Positions 37,151 through 46,095 of a stretch of 64,000 nt of DNA are shown piece by piece. A program made the translations under genes and the position numbers. This DNA comes from Vreelandella neptunia. Its GTDB lineage: Bacteria; Pseudomonadota; Gammaproteobacteria; Pseudomonadales; Halomonadaceae. Below the pieces are notes generated by a model that saw only the letters and a list, made by a program, of their open reading frames with translations, was not told the origin of the DNA and did no database searches. The stretch spans positions 124,001 through 188,000 of the forward strand of contig NZ_JAKVTW010000005.1 of the NCBI RefSeq assembly GCF_022489065.1, given 5' to 3'. How positions within the stretch are numbered: position 1 is the stretch's first letter; every line of letters starts with the position of its first letter.

Positions 37151-38137
37151 TTAGAGAGATTTTACGCTGATGGCCGGTGTGTCTTTTTCCACCCGGAGCG
37201 GGTTGCGCAGGGCGCGGCCAAACTCGTTGATTTTGATCTCAAAGCGATCGCCTTCGCGTACCTTAATGCCGTCGGCGAAGCTCAGCGTTGCGGTGCCGAA
37301 AAAGTGCACATGAACATCTCCGGGTCGGCGGAAGCCCGGGTATTTGAAGTGGTGGTACTCCAGATTAGCCAGACTATGAGCCATATTGGCCTCGCCGGTG
37401 AGAAAGGGCTTCTCCCACACTGTTTCGCCATTGCGCTGAATAGCGCTGGTGCCTTCTAAATGTGTCGGCAGTTCGCCGATCAATAGCTCAGGCCCAAAGC
37501 TGCAGGCACGTAGCTTGGAGTGAGCCAGCCACAGGTAGTTGAAGCGTTCGGTGATGTGGTCAGAGAACTCGTTACCCAAAGCGTAGCCGACTCGCCAAGG
37601 TTGGCCATTTTTGCCAATCACGTAGAGGCCCGCCAACTCAGGTTCTTCGCCCGCATCCTCGGCAAAGGCGGGGGAGAGAATCTCGGCTTCCGGTGCCGCC
37701 ACACACTGGCCATCACCTTTGTAGAACCACTCCGGCTGGGCACCTGGCTGGCCTGTGTCAGGTTTGCCGCCCTCCACGCCCAGTTTGAACATACGCATGG
37801 AGTCGGTCATATCTTCTTCAGCGGCCTGGGCTTTTGCATGCATCGCCGAGCGGGTATCGGCACTTCCCAGGTGGGTAAGGCCGGTGCCGGTCACTAAGCA
37901 GTGGGCCGGGTCGGTATGTGTCAGCGGCGGTAGCAGCTGCTTATCATCGACTAACTTTTGATAATCAAGGCGGGTGTCGGTCAGCGCTTCCGTCACCATC
38001 TCGCTGAGCGGCTTACCGGCGCTAATCGCCCGGTTGGCCAAGGTGTAGGTATCGCAGTCGAGCAGTCTGACCTGCTCTTCGCTCTCGACCAGGGCGGCGC
38101 GAACCTGGCCCTGGTGATCACACTGAATTAAGCGCAT
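37151..38137 (-). CDS. AraD1/GguC-family 2-keto-3-deoxy-L-arabinonate dehydratase (FAH fold)
   Basis: 328-residue FAH-fold enzyme of the AraD1/GguC group. Seen are LVTGTGLTHLGSADTR, FYKGDG, EPELAGLYVIGKNGQPWRVG with the metal Glu residues, GNEFSDH with the metal Asp, and LGPELLIG-like ACSFGPELLIGELP, then VHFFGTATLSFADG. The family dehydrates and rearranges 2-keto-3-deoxypentonate to 2-oxoglutarate semialdehyde. GguC was first noted beside the ChvE/GguAB sugar importer, matching the AraFGH importer nearby. It heads the AraD1-KGSADH transcript; a 15-bp inverted repeat ends 44 nt before... its start codon on the upstream side and probably controls both genes. Confidence 0.88.
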   Translation of the reverse strand: MRLIQCDHQGQVRAALVESEEQVRLLDCDTYTLANRAISAGKPLSEMVTEALTDTRLDYQKLVDDKQLLPPLTHTDPAHCLVTGTGLTHLGSADTRSAMHAKAQAAEEDMTDSMRMFKLGVEGGKPDTGQPGAQPEWFYKGDGQCVAAPEAEILSPAFAEDAGEEPELAGLYVIGKNGQPWRVGYALGNEFSDHITERFNYLWLAHSKLRACSFGPELLIGELPTHLEGTSAIQRNGETVWEKPFLTGEANMAHSLANLEYHHFKYPGFRRPGDVHVHFFGTATLSFADGIKVREGDRFEIKINEFGRALRNPLRVEKDTPAISVKSL

Positions 38138-38180
38138 AGGGCTATTCCTGAAGCTTGTTGTTATGAGAGATACATAGGGT

Positions 38181-38221
38181 AGCTTATGTTGAACATTAAA
38201 ATAAACTGTTCAACATAAGCT
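38181..38221. promoter_or_regulatory. Large inverted repeat, twin TGTTsAACA operator of the AraD1-KGSADH operon
   Basis: AGCTTATGTTGAACA (38181-38195) and TGTTCAACATAAGCT (38207-38221) are perfect reverse complements separated by 11 A/T-rich bases. Each arm itself holds a TGTTsAACA-like core. The right arm continues CTTTTGTATGG, as at 30814-30824. Located 44 nt upstream of the AraD1 start; best read as two operators for one regulator, with GntR at 33771 or LysR at 38289 as candidates. Confidence 0.7.
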
Positions 38222-38226
38222 TTTGT

Positions 38227-38256
38227 ATGGCCTGTAACCAAATGGCCTGTTACCAA
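38227..38256 (+). repeat. Two 15-nt tandem repeats
   Basis: ATGGCCTGTAACCAA followed directly by ATGGCCTGTTACCAA (one mismatch), between the LysR gene stop and the operator of the AraD1 operon. Confidence 0.75.
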
Positions 38257-38288
38257 AGAGGAACTTATCATCTAGCGGCGATGGCTGG

Positions 38289-39230
38289 CTAAACACCATG
38301 GGCAATAATCTCGCGCAGCGTGCTCATTAGCACGGCGGCACCGGGGGAGAGTCGCTGATGACGCAAGCTCACCAGCCCATAGGGTTGAACGCTCAGCGTC
38401 TCGCTGAAGGGCAGTAGGTGAAAGCGCTGTGGTGTGCAGAGCAGGTCAGCGGCTTCTCGTGTGGTCACCGTGATGGTGTCGGATTTATCGACGAGGGCAA
38501 GCGATAGCAGCAGGTCGGCGGTATCAACAATTTGGCGCGGTGGTGCAACCTGATGGTGCAGGAACAGGCTGTCCACTCGCTGGCGCATCAACGCGCCAGC
38601 GGGTTGCAGCGACCACGGATAACTCGCCATATCCTCAAGGTTCAGCGTTTGTTTATCGGCTAACGGGTGGCCCTTGCGGCACACAAAACAGAGCTCCTCT
38701 TCACCAATTTCCTCAAAGACGAAGCGCTCGGTATCAACGCCTGCTGGTATCCGGGTAATCGCAAAATCCAGCTCGCCTTCCAATAGGCGCGGTACCAGCA
38801 CTTTGCTGACATCCACATCCACACTGATCTTTAGCCCCGGTCGATCGCGGTGTACCCGTTCAATTGCGCTGGTAAGCAGCGTTACCGCCGGCGCCATTAC
38901 TGTGCCGACCGCTACCGTGCCTGCACTGCCCGCGTTTAGGGCGTTTAACTCTTCACCGGTGTGGTGTAACGCTGAAAGCATGCTGTGGGCGTGGCGAATC
39001 ATAATTTCGCCGTACCAGTTGGGCGTAAGCCCGCGTGGGTGGCGATCAAACAAGCGAATGCCCAGATTGGCTTCCAGATCGCTCAGTAACTTGGAGGCAG
39101 CGGGCTGGCTCATATTGAGCTGAGTCGCTGCACGGTGCAGGTTGCGCTGCTCGTCCAGGGCTAAAAATAGCTGGAAATGGCGCAACTTTAGTCGCACGTC
39201 TAGAAACCAGTTCTCGCCGAGAACGCCCAT
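38289..39230 (-). CDS. LysR-family regulator, GbpR-like
   Basis: 313 residues. The helix-turn-helix is LRHFQLFLALDEQRNLHRAATQ followed by MSQPAASKLLSDLEANLGIRLFDRH, and an effector domain of usual length follows. The sequence and neighbourhood (AraD1/GguC-type gene, sugar importer, mutarotase) recall GbpR of Agrobacterium, which controls the galactose/arabinose importer. ATG 39230 has AAGG about 10 nt upstream. A 14-bp dyad in the divergent gap toward the mutarotase gene is its probable site. On the other side the AraD1-KGSADH operon follows in the same direction. Confidence 0.88.
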   Translation of the reverse strand: MGVLGENWFLDVRLKLRHFQLFLALDEQRNLHRAATQLNMSQPAASKLLSDLEANLGIRLFDRHPRGLTPNWYGEIMIRHAHSMLSALHHTGEELNALNAGSAGTVAVGTVMAPAVTLLTSAIERVHRDRPGLKISVDVDVSKVLVPRLLEGELDFAITRIPAGVDTERFVFEEIGEEELCFVCRKGHPLADKQTLNLEDMASYPWSLQPAGALMRQRVDSLFLHHQVAPPRQIVDTADLLLSLALVDKSDTITVTTREAADLLCTPQRFHLLPFSETLSVQPYGLVSLRHQRLSPGAAVLMSTLREIIAHGV

Positions 39231-39254
39231 GGGATAAGCCTTGCATTGTTATTG

Positions 39255-39268
39255 ATACTTAGAAGTAT
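39255..39268. promoter_or_regulatory. LysR-type dyad ATACTTAGAAGTAT
   Basis: Perfect 6-2-6 inverted repeat with the common LysR layout ATAC-N6-GTAT. It lies 25 nt upstream of the LysR start, in the gap shared with the divergent mutarotase gene. Confidence 0.6.
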
Positions 39269-39376
39269 ATCGATTGTGAGGTGTTTGTATATTGGTTGGT
39301 TATGCAAGACGTGGCTACTGTAGTGACTGAATTGGAGTTCCAATAACAACAACGATCTTCCATTAGGAGGAAAATC

Positions 39377-40618
39377 ATGCCACTCATCAATACTCAGGTA
39401 GACGTTCAGAGACATAGCATTGGATCCACGCTGATGCTAAGCGCCGGTATCGTTCTGCTAATGGTTAGCGCGGCTCAAGCGCAAAGTGAGACGCAAATGG
39501 AAGCTGGAAATGGCGCCGAAAACGGCGTTGAAAAATCGGTATTTGGCCAGTTGCCGGATGGTCGCCAAGTTGATGCCTATCAATTTACCAATGCCAACGG
39601 TATCGAGCTGCGGGTGACCAACTACGGCGGCATCATTCTGTCGCTGAAAACCCCCAATGTAGATGGCGAATTTGACGATATCGCGCTGGGCTTCGACTCT
39701 TTGGAAGCTTACCTTTCCGATGAATACCGTCAGGCCAACCCCTATTTCGGTGCCATCATTGGCCGTTACGGCAACCGTATCGCGGGTGGCCAGTTCTCCC
39801 TTGATGGAGAAAGCTATACGTTGGCTACCAACGATGGCAGCAACCATCTACACGGCGGCGATCAAGGCTTCGATAAAGTGCTTTGGCAGGCCGAGCCGTT
39901 CGACAATGACGAGGGAACGGGGCTAGTGCTGCGCTATACCAGCGAGGATGGCGAAGAGGGCTACCCCGGCAGGCTGGAGACCGAAGTTACCTATACGTTG
40001 ACCGATAATGACGAACTGATGGTGGATTATCGAGCGGTGACCGACAAAGCCACCCCGGTTAACCTCACCCAGCACAGCTACTTCAATCTAAAGGGCGAGG
40101 GCAGCGACACCATCCTTGATCATCAAATAATGATCAACGCCCCAGAATTTACCCCGGTTAACGACACCCTGATTCCCACCGGCGAGCTCCGTTCGGTAGA
40201 GGGTACGCCGTTCGACTTTACCCAGGCGACACCCATCGGCGAACGCATTGAGCAAGAGAATGAACAGCTCGCTTTCGGCGGCGGTTATGACCACAACTTT
40301 GTGCTTGACCGTGATAACGCGGCAGCAGATGAGCTGGTGCTGGCCACCAAAGTGTGGGAGCCCGAGAGCGGCCGTATGGTGGAGATCACCACCACTGAAC
40401 CTGCGATCCAATTCTATTCCGGCAACTTCCTTAATGGCGATCTGACTGGTAAACAGGGCCAGGCCTATGGGCATCGTTCTGGCTTCGCGCTGGAAACCCA
40501 GCACTACCCTGATTCCCCGAATCAAGAGGCATTTCCTAGCACGATTTTAGAACCCGGTGAGACGTATCGTTCGCGCACGATTTATCGCTTTTCCGCGCAA
40601 CAAGACATAGGGTCGTAA
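39377..40618 (+). CDS. galM: Aldose 1-epimerase (mutarotase) with signal peptide
   Basis: 413 residues: ~37-residue signal region (TLMLSAGIVLLMVSAAQAQ), a short acidic linker, then a GalM domain. Active-site blocks are FGAIIGRYGNRIAGGQF, NDGSNHLHGGDQGFDKVLW (His), NLTQHSYFNLKG (His) and FALETQHYPDSPN (catalytic Glu). It interconverts sugar anomers. The exported form is notable, since it would act in the periplasm ahead of the AraF-like binding protein encoded 64 nt downstream. AGGAGGA precedes the ATG. It heads the transport operon and is divergent from the LysR gene. Confidence 0.9.
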   Translation: MPLINTQVDVQRHSIGSTLMLSAGIVLLMVSAAQAQSETQMEAGNGAENGVEKSVFGQLPDGRQVDAYQFTNANGIELRVTNYGGIILSLKTPNVDGEFDDIALGFDSLEAYLSDEYRQANPYFGAIIGRYGNRIAGGQFSLDGESYTLATNDGSNHLHGGDQGFDKVLWQAEPFDNDEGTGLVLRYTSEDGEEGYPGRLETEVTYTLTDNDELMVDYRAVTDKATPVNLTQHSYFNLKGEGSDTILDHQIMINAPEFTPVNDTLIPTGELRSVEGTPFDFTQATPIGERIEQENEQLAFGGGYDHNFVLDRDNAAADELVLATKVWEPESGRMVEITTTEPAIQFYSGNFLNGDLTGKQGQAYGHRSGFALETQHYPDSPNQEAFPSTILEPGETYRSRTIYRFSAQQDIGS

Positions 40619-40682
40619 GTGGTTTGAAAAAAAAGACCAAAATATCAATAAAAACAATGCTTAAAATCTTAGGAGTATAACA

Positions 40683-41678
40683 ATGAAATTAACGATGACG
40701 TTGACCCGTTTAGCCCTTAGTAGCGCGATTATGTTGGCCTCGTTGGGTTCGGTGCAGGCCCAGGAAGATGAGGTGAAGATTGGCTTTATCGTTAAAAAGC
40801 CCGAGCAGGCGTGGTTCATTAATGAACAACGGGCGGCCACCGAGTTAGGTGAAGAGCTGGGCTTCGACGTGGTACGCCTCGGCGGTGAAGACGGCCAGGA
40901 AGTGCTCAGCGCGATTGATAACCTCTATGCCCAGGGCGCCGATGGGTTCGTAATCTGCCCACCGGATGTTCGTCTGGGGCCCGCAATAATGAACCGCGCC
41001 AACCAGTACGGTATGAAAGTGGTCACCGTGGACGATCAGTTTGTTAATTCCAGCGGTGAACCGATGGAAGGCGTACCGCACCTGGGCATGTCCGGTTACA
41101 AGATTGGTCAGCAGGTGGGCGATGCGATTGCCGCCGAAATGGAAGCCCGCGGCTGGAACCCAGAAGAGGTGGCTGCACTTCGCATTACCAACAATGAACT
41201 CCCCACGGCGGTAGAGCGCACCGATGGCGCGACAGAGGCGCTGCTAGCCTCCGGCTTCCCGGAAGACAATATTTTCGATGCGCCCCAGCAAAACAGTGAT
41301 ACCGCCAGTGCCTTCTCAGCGGCCTCGCCGGTACTTTCTCAGTATGGCGATTATGAACACTGGATTATCTACGCTCTCAATGAGGAGAGTGTTCTCGGCG
41401 GGGTCAGGGCCACCGAACAGTACGGTTTGGCAGCTGAGAACGTGATCGGGGTGGGTATTAACGGCTCGGGTGCTGCTTTTGCTGAGTTTTCCCGCGATAA
41501 CCCTACCGGCTTTCACGGCACCGTGGCGGTTAGCTCCACTATGCATGGCCGTCAGACCGCCGAAGATCTCTACCGCTGGATTAGCGAGGATCAAGAACCA
41601 CCGGCGAATACCGAAACCTCCGGCACGCTAATGACCCGTGACAATTGGCAGGAAGTGCGCGAAGAGCTGGGTCTATAA
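40683..41678 (+). CDS. araF: L-arabinose ABC transporter substrate-binding protein (AraF-like)
   Basis: Periplasmic protein of 331 residues with signal peptide ending SVQAQ. It matches the AraF pattern closely: IGFIVKKPEQAWFINEQ, GADGFVICPPD, GMKVVTVDDQFVNSSGEPM, AALRITNNELPTAVERT and VLGGVRATEQYGL. L-arabinose is the expected ligand, with D-galactose or D-fucose as usual secondary ones. Followed by ATPase and permease genes of the same system. The oxidative enzymes around it imply that the sugar enters the non-phosphorylating route and not the AraBAD route, whose genes are absent here. Confidence 0.9.
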   Translation: MKLTMTLTRLALSSAIMLASLGSVQAQEDEVKIGFIVKKPEQAWFINEQRAATELGEELGFDVVRLGGEDGQEVLSAIDNLYAQGADGFVICPPDVRLGPAIMNRANQYGMKVVTVDDQFVNSSGEPMEGVPHLGMSGYKIGQQVGDAIAAEMEARGWNPEEVAALRITNNELPTAVERTDGATEALLASGFPEDNIFDAPQQNSDTASAFSAASPVLSQYGDYEHWIIYALNEESVLGGVRATEQYGLAAENVIGVGINGSGAAFAEFSRDNPTGFHGTVAVSSTMHGRQTAEDLYRWISEDQEPPANTETSGTLMTRDNWQEVREELGL

Positions 41679-41735
41679 CAAGTGGGTTTGTTAAGAGCAT
41701 GGTATGTAACGGGCTAACTGCTGGAGTGTTACTGC

Positions 41736-43229
41736 ATGTCTGATGCTTATTTACGGTTCGACGGGATTAGCGTCGTGTTCCCCGGTGTGCGCGCGCTGGA
41801 TGGGGTGAGCTTCGCCGCCCACGCTGGGGAAGTGCATGCCCTAATGGGCGAGAACGGCGCGGGTAAATCCACCCTACTCAAGGTGCTGAGTGGCGTTAAT
41901 CGCGTGGAGGAAGGCGCGCTGTGGATCAACGGACAACGCCATGTGTTCAGTAACGCCCGTGAGGCATTGCGCGAAGGGATCGCGATTATTTATCAGGAGT
42001 TAACGCTCTCGCCCAATATGTCGGTGGCTGAAAACCTGCTGCTAGGTCAGCTACCGTCGCGGCGAGGTTTTGTTGACCGCCGCCAGTTGAAAGAAAAAGC
42101 CATGGCGATTTTGGCCGATTTGGGCGAGGGAGGCATCCATCCCTCGACCAAGGTACGCGAGCTCTCTATCGGTCAGCAGCAGATGATTGAAATTGGTCGG
42201 GCGCTGCTGCGCGACGCTAAGGTGATCGCCTTTGATGAACCTACCAGCAGCCTCTCGATTCAGGAAACCCGCCAACTCAAGCGTATCGTTCAACGGCTGC
42301 GCGATGAAGGCCGGGTGGTGCTCTATGTGACCCATCGCATGGAGGAGGTGTTTGAGATGTGCGATGCGGTCACCATCTTCCGTGACGGCAAGCATATTCG
42401 CACCCATGAGGATATGTCGTCGTTGAATCACGACCTGCTGGTGAGTGAGATGGTCGGCCGCGATATCGACGATGTTTATGGCTACCGGGCTCGCGAACAG
42501 GGCGAGGTGGTCTTGAGCGTGGAAGCCATCGAAGGGCGTGGTCTCAAGGCGCCGGTGAGTTTCTCCGTCAAGCGCGGTGAGGTGTTTGGGCTGTTTGGAT
42601 TGGTGGGGGCCGGGCGCAGCGAGTTGCTCCGGCTGGTCTGCGGGGTCGAGGCTCCCAAAGCCGGTAGTGTGATCTTTAACGGCGAGTCGCGGCGCTTCAA
42701 GAGCCCCGGCGAGGCAATCCGCGCCGGCATTGCCATGTGCCCCGAAGACCGCAAATCCCAAGGTATTTTTCCCGTCGCCAGTGTGGCCGACAATCTCAAT
42801 ATCAGCTGTCGGCGCTTTTTTAAACGCTGGGGGATTTTTCGACACACCGGCCGCGAACGGCGCAACGCTGAATCCTATATCCAACAGCTCAGTATCAAAA
42901 CACCGGGCCCGCGCTCACCTATCGGCAAACTCTCAGGGGGCAATCAGCAGAAGGTGATTCTGGCCCGCTGGCTCGCCGAAGAGATTGACCTGTTTGTTAT
43001 GGACGAGCCGACTCGGGGGATCGATGTGAGCGCACGACGGGATATTTACTCACTGCTTTACGACCTGGCTGAGCAGGGCAAAAGCGTGGTGGTAATCTCC
43101 AGCGATATTGCCGAAGTCAGCTCCATTTGTGATCGCATTGCCGTGATGCGCGATGGCCAACTGGTGGACGTTGTGCCGAGGGAGTCGGCTACCCCAGAAC
43201 GTCTGCTGGGGCTAGCACTGCCAGCCTAA
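41736..43229 (+). CDS. araG: Sugar ABC transporter ATP-binding protein (AraG-like)
   Basis: 497-residue tandem ATPase of the RbsA/AraG/MglA type. First half: Walker [10 protein letters not shown], signature LSIGQQQMIEIGRAL, FDEPTSSLS. Second half: degenerate Walker A GLVGAGRSE, signature [25 protein letters not shown]. The degenerate second site is normal for the family. It lies between the AraF-like and AraH-like genes in one operon. Confidence 0.93.
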   Translation: MSDAYLRFDGISVVFPGVRALDGVSFAAHAGEVHALMGENGAGKSTLLKVLSGVNRVEEGALWINGQRHVFSNAREALREGIAIIYQELTLSPNMSVAENLLLGQLPSRRGFVDRRQLKEKAMAILADLGEGGIHPSTKVRELSIGQQQMIEIGRALLRDAKVIAFDEPTSSLSIQETRQLKRIVQRLRDEGRVVLYVTHRMEEVFEMCDAVTIFRDGKHIRTHEDMSSLNHDLLVSEMVGRDIDDVYGYRAREQGEVVLSVEAIEGRGLKAPVSFSVKRGEVFGLFGLVGAGRSELLRLVCGVEAPKAGSVIFNGESRRFKSPGEAIRAGIAMCPEDRKSQGIFPVASVADNLNISCRRFFKRWGIFRHTGRERRNAESYIQQLSIKTPGPRSPIGKLSGGNQQKVILARWLAEEIDLFVMDEPTRGIDVSARRDIYSLLYDLAEQGKSVVVISSDIAEVSSICDRIAVMRDGQLVDVVPRESATPERLLGLALPA

Positions 43230-43290
43230 TGGGCTTATGCCATAAGCTCTTCAGAGCAAACGTTAAGAACACACGTTCAGGATAAACATC

Positions 43291-44298
43291 ATGACAACTA
43301 ACAATGTAACCCAAGGGGATGCGCCTGCACGTCCAAAGGGGCGCCAGGGGCTTGCCAAACCGCTGCGTACCCTACTCGATACGTCAGGCATGATTGCCAT
43401 TTTTTTACTGCTATTTATCGCTCTGGCGATATTTATCCCCGGGTTTCTGTCCGGACGCAATATGGTCGGGCTACTGCTCTCGATCACCCTGATTGGCAGC
43501 CTCGCCTCTACCATGATGCTGGTATTGGCGCTGGGCGAGGTGGATCTCTCGGTGGCCTCTACGGTGGCTTTTGCTGGCGTGGTCGCCGCGGTAGTGACCT
43601 CCAGCACGGGTAGCGTGTTTATCGGCGTGATCGGCGGGGTTGTCGCCGGGGGCGCAGTGGGTGTTTTCAATGGAATAGTGATTGCCAGGTTCGGTATTAA
43701 CGCGCTGATTGCGACCCTGGCGGCCATGGAGTTTGTTCGCGGGTTGGCCTATATAACCTCCGGCGGCGACGCGGTGATGATTACCGTACCGGCCTTCTTT
43801 GAGCTGGGTAGCGCTTCTTTTCTTGGCTTAACGCTGCCGGTATGGACCATGCTGGCTTGCTTTGTGATTTTTGGCATCGTGCTCAACATGACGGCCTTTG
43901 GCCGCAACGTACTGGCCACTGGGGGCAATGCAGAAGCCGCTGCGTTGGCGGGGGTTAACGTCCGCCGCCTGAAAATTATTGTCTTCGGCCTCCAGGGCGT
44001 CGTCGCGGGGGTCGTCGGCGTGTTGCTGGCATCGCGGATGGGCCTGGGCGATCCCAATACCTCCATGGGCTTGGAGCTGGCGGTCATTTCCGCCTGTGTA
44101 CTGGGCGGCGTGGCGCTATCCGGCGGTGTTGCCACGATTACCGGCGTGGTGGTCGGCGTGCTGATTATGGGCTGTGTGCAGAACGCCATGGGGCTGCTTA
44201 ATGTGCCCACCTTTTATCAGTATCTGGTGCGCGGCGCGATTCTGCTGTTGGCGGTGCTGTTTGATCGCTGGAAGCAAACCCGTCGTCAGCGGGCCTAA
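43291..44298 (+). CDS. araH: Sugar ABC transporter permease (AraH-like)
   Basis: 335-residue permease of the RbsC/AraH family with about ten membrane segments. The family blocks LVLALGEVDLSVASTVAF, FNGIVIARFGINALIATLAAMEFVRG and NVLATGGNAEAAALAGVNVRRLK are present. Completes the AraFGH-like importer. The arabinonate dehydratase gene begins 31 nt after its stop, so uptake and catabolism are co-expressed. Confidence 0.92.
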   Translation: MTTNNVTQGDAPARPKGRQGLAKPLRTLLDTSGMIAIFLLLFIALAIFIPGFLSGRNMVGLLLSITLIGSLASTMMLVLALGEVDLSVASTVAFAGVVAAVVTSSTGSVFIGVIGGVVAGGAVGVFNGIVIARFGINALIATLAAMEFVRGLAYITSGGDAVMITVPAFFELGSASFLGLTLPVWTMLACFVIFGIVLNMTAFGRNVLATGGNAEAAALAGVNVRRLKIIVFGLQGVVAGVVGVLLASRMGLGDPNTSMGLELAVISACVLGGVALSGGVATITGVVVGVLIMGCVQNAMGLLNVPTFYQYLVRGAILLLAVLFDRWKQTRRQRA

Positions 44299-44329
44299 CG
44301 CCTTTTCCCTATCTTCACGGAGACTTTCT

Positions 44330-46075
44330 ATGTCTGATCGCAAGCCGCCCCTACGTTCCGCCGAGTGGTTCGGTACCGCTGATAAAAACGGTTTTATGTA
44401 CCGCAGCTGGATGAAAAACCAAGGTATCCCCGACCATGAGTTCCAGGGCAAGCCCATTATCGGTATCTGCAATACCTGGTCCGAGTTAACGCCCTGCAAT
44501 GCCCACTTTCGAAAGCTAGCGGAGCACGTGAAAAAAGGCGTGCTGGAAGCAGGCGGCTACCCGGTGGAGTTTCCGGTGTTCTCCAACGGCGAATCCAACC
44601 TGCGCCCCACGGCGATGTTTACCCGTAACCTGACCAGCATGGATGTGGAAGAGGCGATTCGTGGCAATCCCATTGATGCCGTAGTGCTACTGGTGGGCTG
44701 CGACAAAACCACCCCGGCGCTGCTGATGGGCGCGGCGAGCTGCGATATTCCCACCATCGTGGTCACTGGCGGACCAATGCTCAACGGCAAGCACAAAGGT
44801 AAGGATATTGGTTCGGGTACCGTGGTCTGGAAACTTTCGGAGCAGGTCAAAGCAGGCGAAATATCGCTCCACGACTTTATGGCCGCCGAAGCGGGCATGT
44901 CCCGTTCCGCGGGCACCTGCAACACCATGGGCACCGCTTCCACCATGGCCTGCATGGCCGAATCGCTAGGCACTTCGCTGCCCCACAACGCAGCGATTCC
45001 AGCGGTGGATTCGCGCCGTTACGTGCTAGCGCACCTCTCCGGCAACCGTATCGTCGAGATGGTTAACGAAGATCTGCGGCTCTCCAAAATCCTCACTAAG
45101 GAAGCCTTCGATAACGCCATCCGTACCAACGCCGCCATTGGTGGTTCCACCAACGCGGTGATTCACCTCAAGGCGATTGCTGGACGCATCGGCGTTGATC
45201 TCAAACTGGACGACTGGAGCCGGGTAGGGCGCGGTACCCCCACTGTGGTGGATTTGCAGCCTTCGGGGCGCTTTCTAATGGAAGAGTTCTACTACGCCGG
45301 TGGGCTACCTGCAGTGCTCAGGCGCCTGGGCGAGGCCGACCGACTGCCCTTCAAGGACGCCTTAACCGTCAACGGCAAAACCCTCTGGGAAAACGTCCAA
45401 GACGCCCCGCTGTATAACGACGAAGTCATCCGACCACTGGATAACCCCCTCACCGCTGACGGCGGCATCTGCGTGGTGCGTGGTAACCTGGCCCCCAACG
45501 GCGCGGTGCTCAAACCCTCGGCGGCGACGGCGGAACTGATGCAGCACCGCGGCCGTGCAGTGGTGTTTGAAGACTTCGACGACTACAAGGCGCGCATCAA
45601 TGACCCTGACCTGGACGTGGAAGCCAACGATATTCTGGTCATGAAGCACTGCGGCCCCCGCGGTTATCATGGCATGGCGGAAGTGGGCAATATGGGCCTG
45701 CCGCCCAAAATCCTCGCCCAGGGGATCACCGATATGGTGCGCATTTCTGATGCCCGCATGAGCGGCACTGCCTACGGCACCGTGGTGCTGCACGTAGCCC
45801 CGGAAGCGGCGGCAGGCGGCCCGCTTGCGGCCGTGCGCAACGGCGACTGGATCGAACTCGACTGCGAAAGTGGCCGACTGCACCTGGAGATCAGCGATGA
45901 AGAGCTGGCCTCGCGCCTGGCCGAGAGCGACCCCACCGCCGCCTCAACCCTAATTGCCAGCCAGGGTGGCTACCGCCAGCTCTATATAGAGCGGGTGCTG
46001 CAAGCGGACGAAGGTTGCGACTTCGACTTCCTGGTCGGCTGCCGAGGCGCTGATGTGCCGCGTCATTCGCACTGA
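44330..46075 (+). CDS. L-arabinonate dehydratase (IlvD/Edd family)
   Basis: 581-residue iron-sulfur dehydratase. Cluster Cys residues are in NTWSELTPCN (C56), [11 protein letters not shown] (C124) and [13 protein letters not shown] (C197). The N-terminus RSAEWFGTADKNGFMYRSWMKNQG is characteristic of L-arabinonate dehydratases. It makes 2-keto-3-deoxy-L-arabinonate, the substrate of the AraD1-type enzyme at 37151. The start is ATG 44330 after CACGGAG; the longer frame into the permease gene is discarded. It differs clearly from the dehydratase at 30975, so the two are not recent duplicates. Confidence 0.9.
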   Translation: MSDRKPPLRSAEWFGTADKNGFMYRSWMKNQGIPDHEFQGKPIIGICNTWSELTPCNAHFRKLAEHVKKGVLEAGGYPVEFPVFSNGESNLRPTAMFTRNLTSMDVEEAIRGNPIDAVVLLVGCDKTTPALLMGAASCDIPTIVVTGGPMLNGKHKGKDIGSGTVVWKLSEQVKAGEISLHDFMAAEAGMSRSAGTCNTMGTASTMACMAESLGTSLPHNAAIPAVDSRRYVLAHLSGNRIVEMVNEDLRLSKILTKEAFDNAIRTNAAIGGSTNAVIHLKAIAGRIGVDLKLDDWSRVGRGTPTVVDLQPSGRFLMEEFYYAGGLPAVLRRLGEADRLPFKDALTVNGKTLWENVQDAPLYNDEVIRPLDNPLTADGGICVVRGNLAPNGAVLKPSAATAELMQHRGRAVVFEDFDDYKARINDPDLDVEANDILVMKHCGPRGYHGMAEVGNMGLPPKILAQGITDMVRISDARMSGTAYGTVVLHVAPEAAAGGPLAAVRNGDWIELDCESGRLHLEISDEELASRLAESDPTAASTLIASQGGYRQLYIERVLQADEGCDFDFLVGCRGADVPRHSH

Positions 46076-46095
46076 TTAACTGTAAAGGAGGCGCG

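Noticed and set aside
42051..42884. 277-codon minus-strand open frame
   Set aside because: Lies wholly inside the AraG-like gene, has no ribosome site or family motifs, and is the kind of long antisense frame expected in GC-rich coding DNA.
44174..44329. Extended N-terminus of the arabinonate dehydratase
   Set aside because: Overlaps the permease gene in another frame and is Cys/Trp-rich; ATG 44330 has a ribosome site and the conserved start.
45362..45883. 173-codon minus-strand open frame
   Set aside because: Antisense shadow of the arabinonate dehydratase gene; His/Val-rich composition mirrors the opposite strand.
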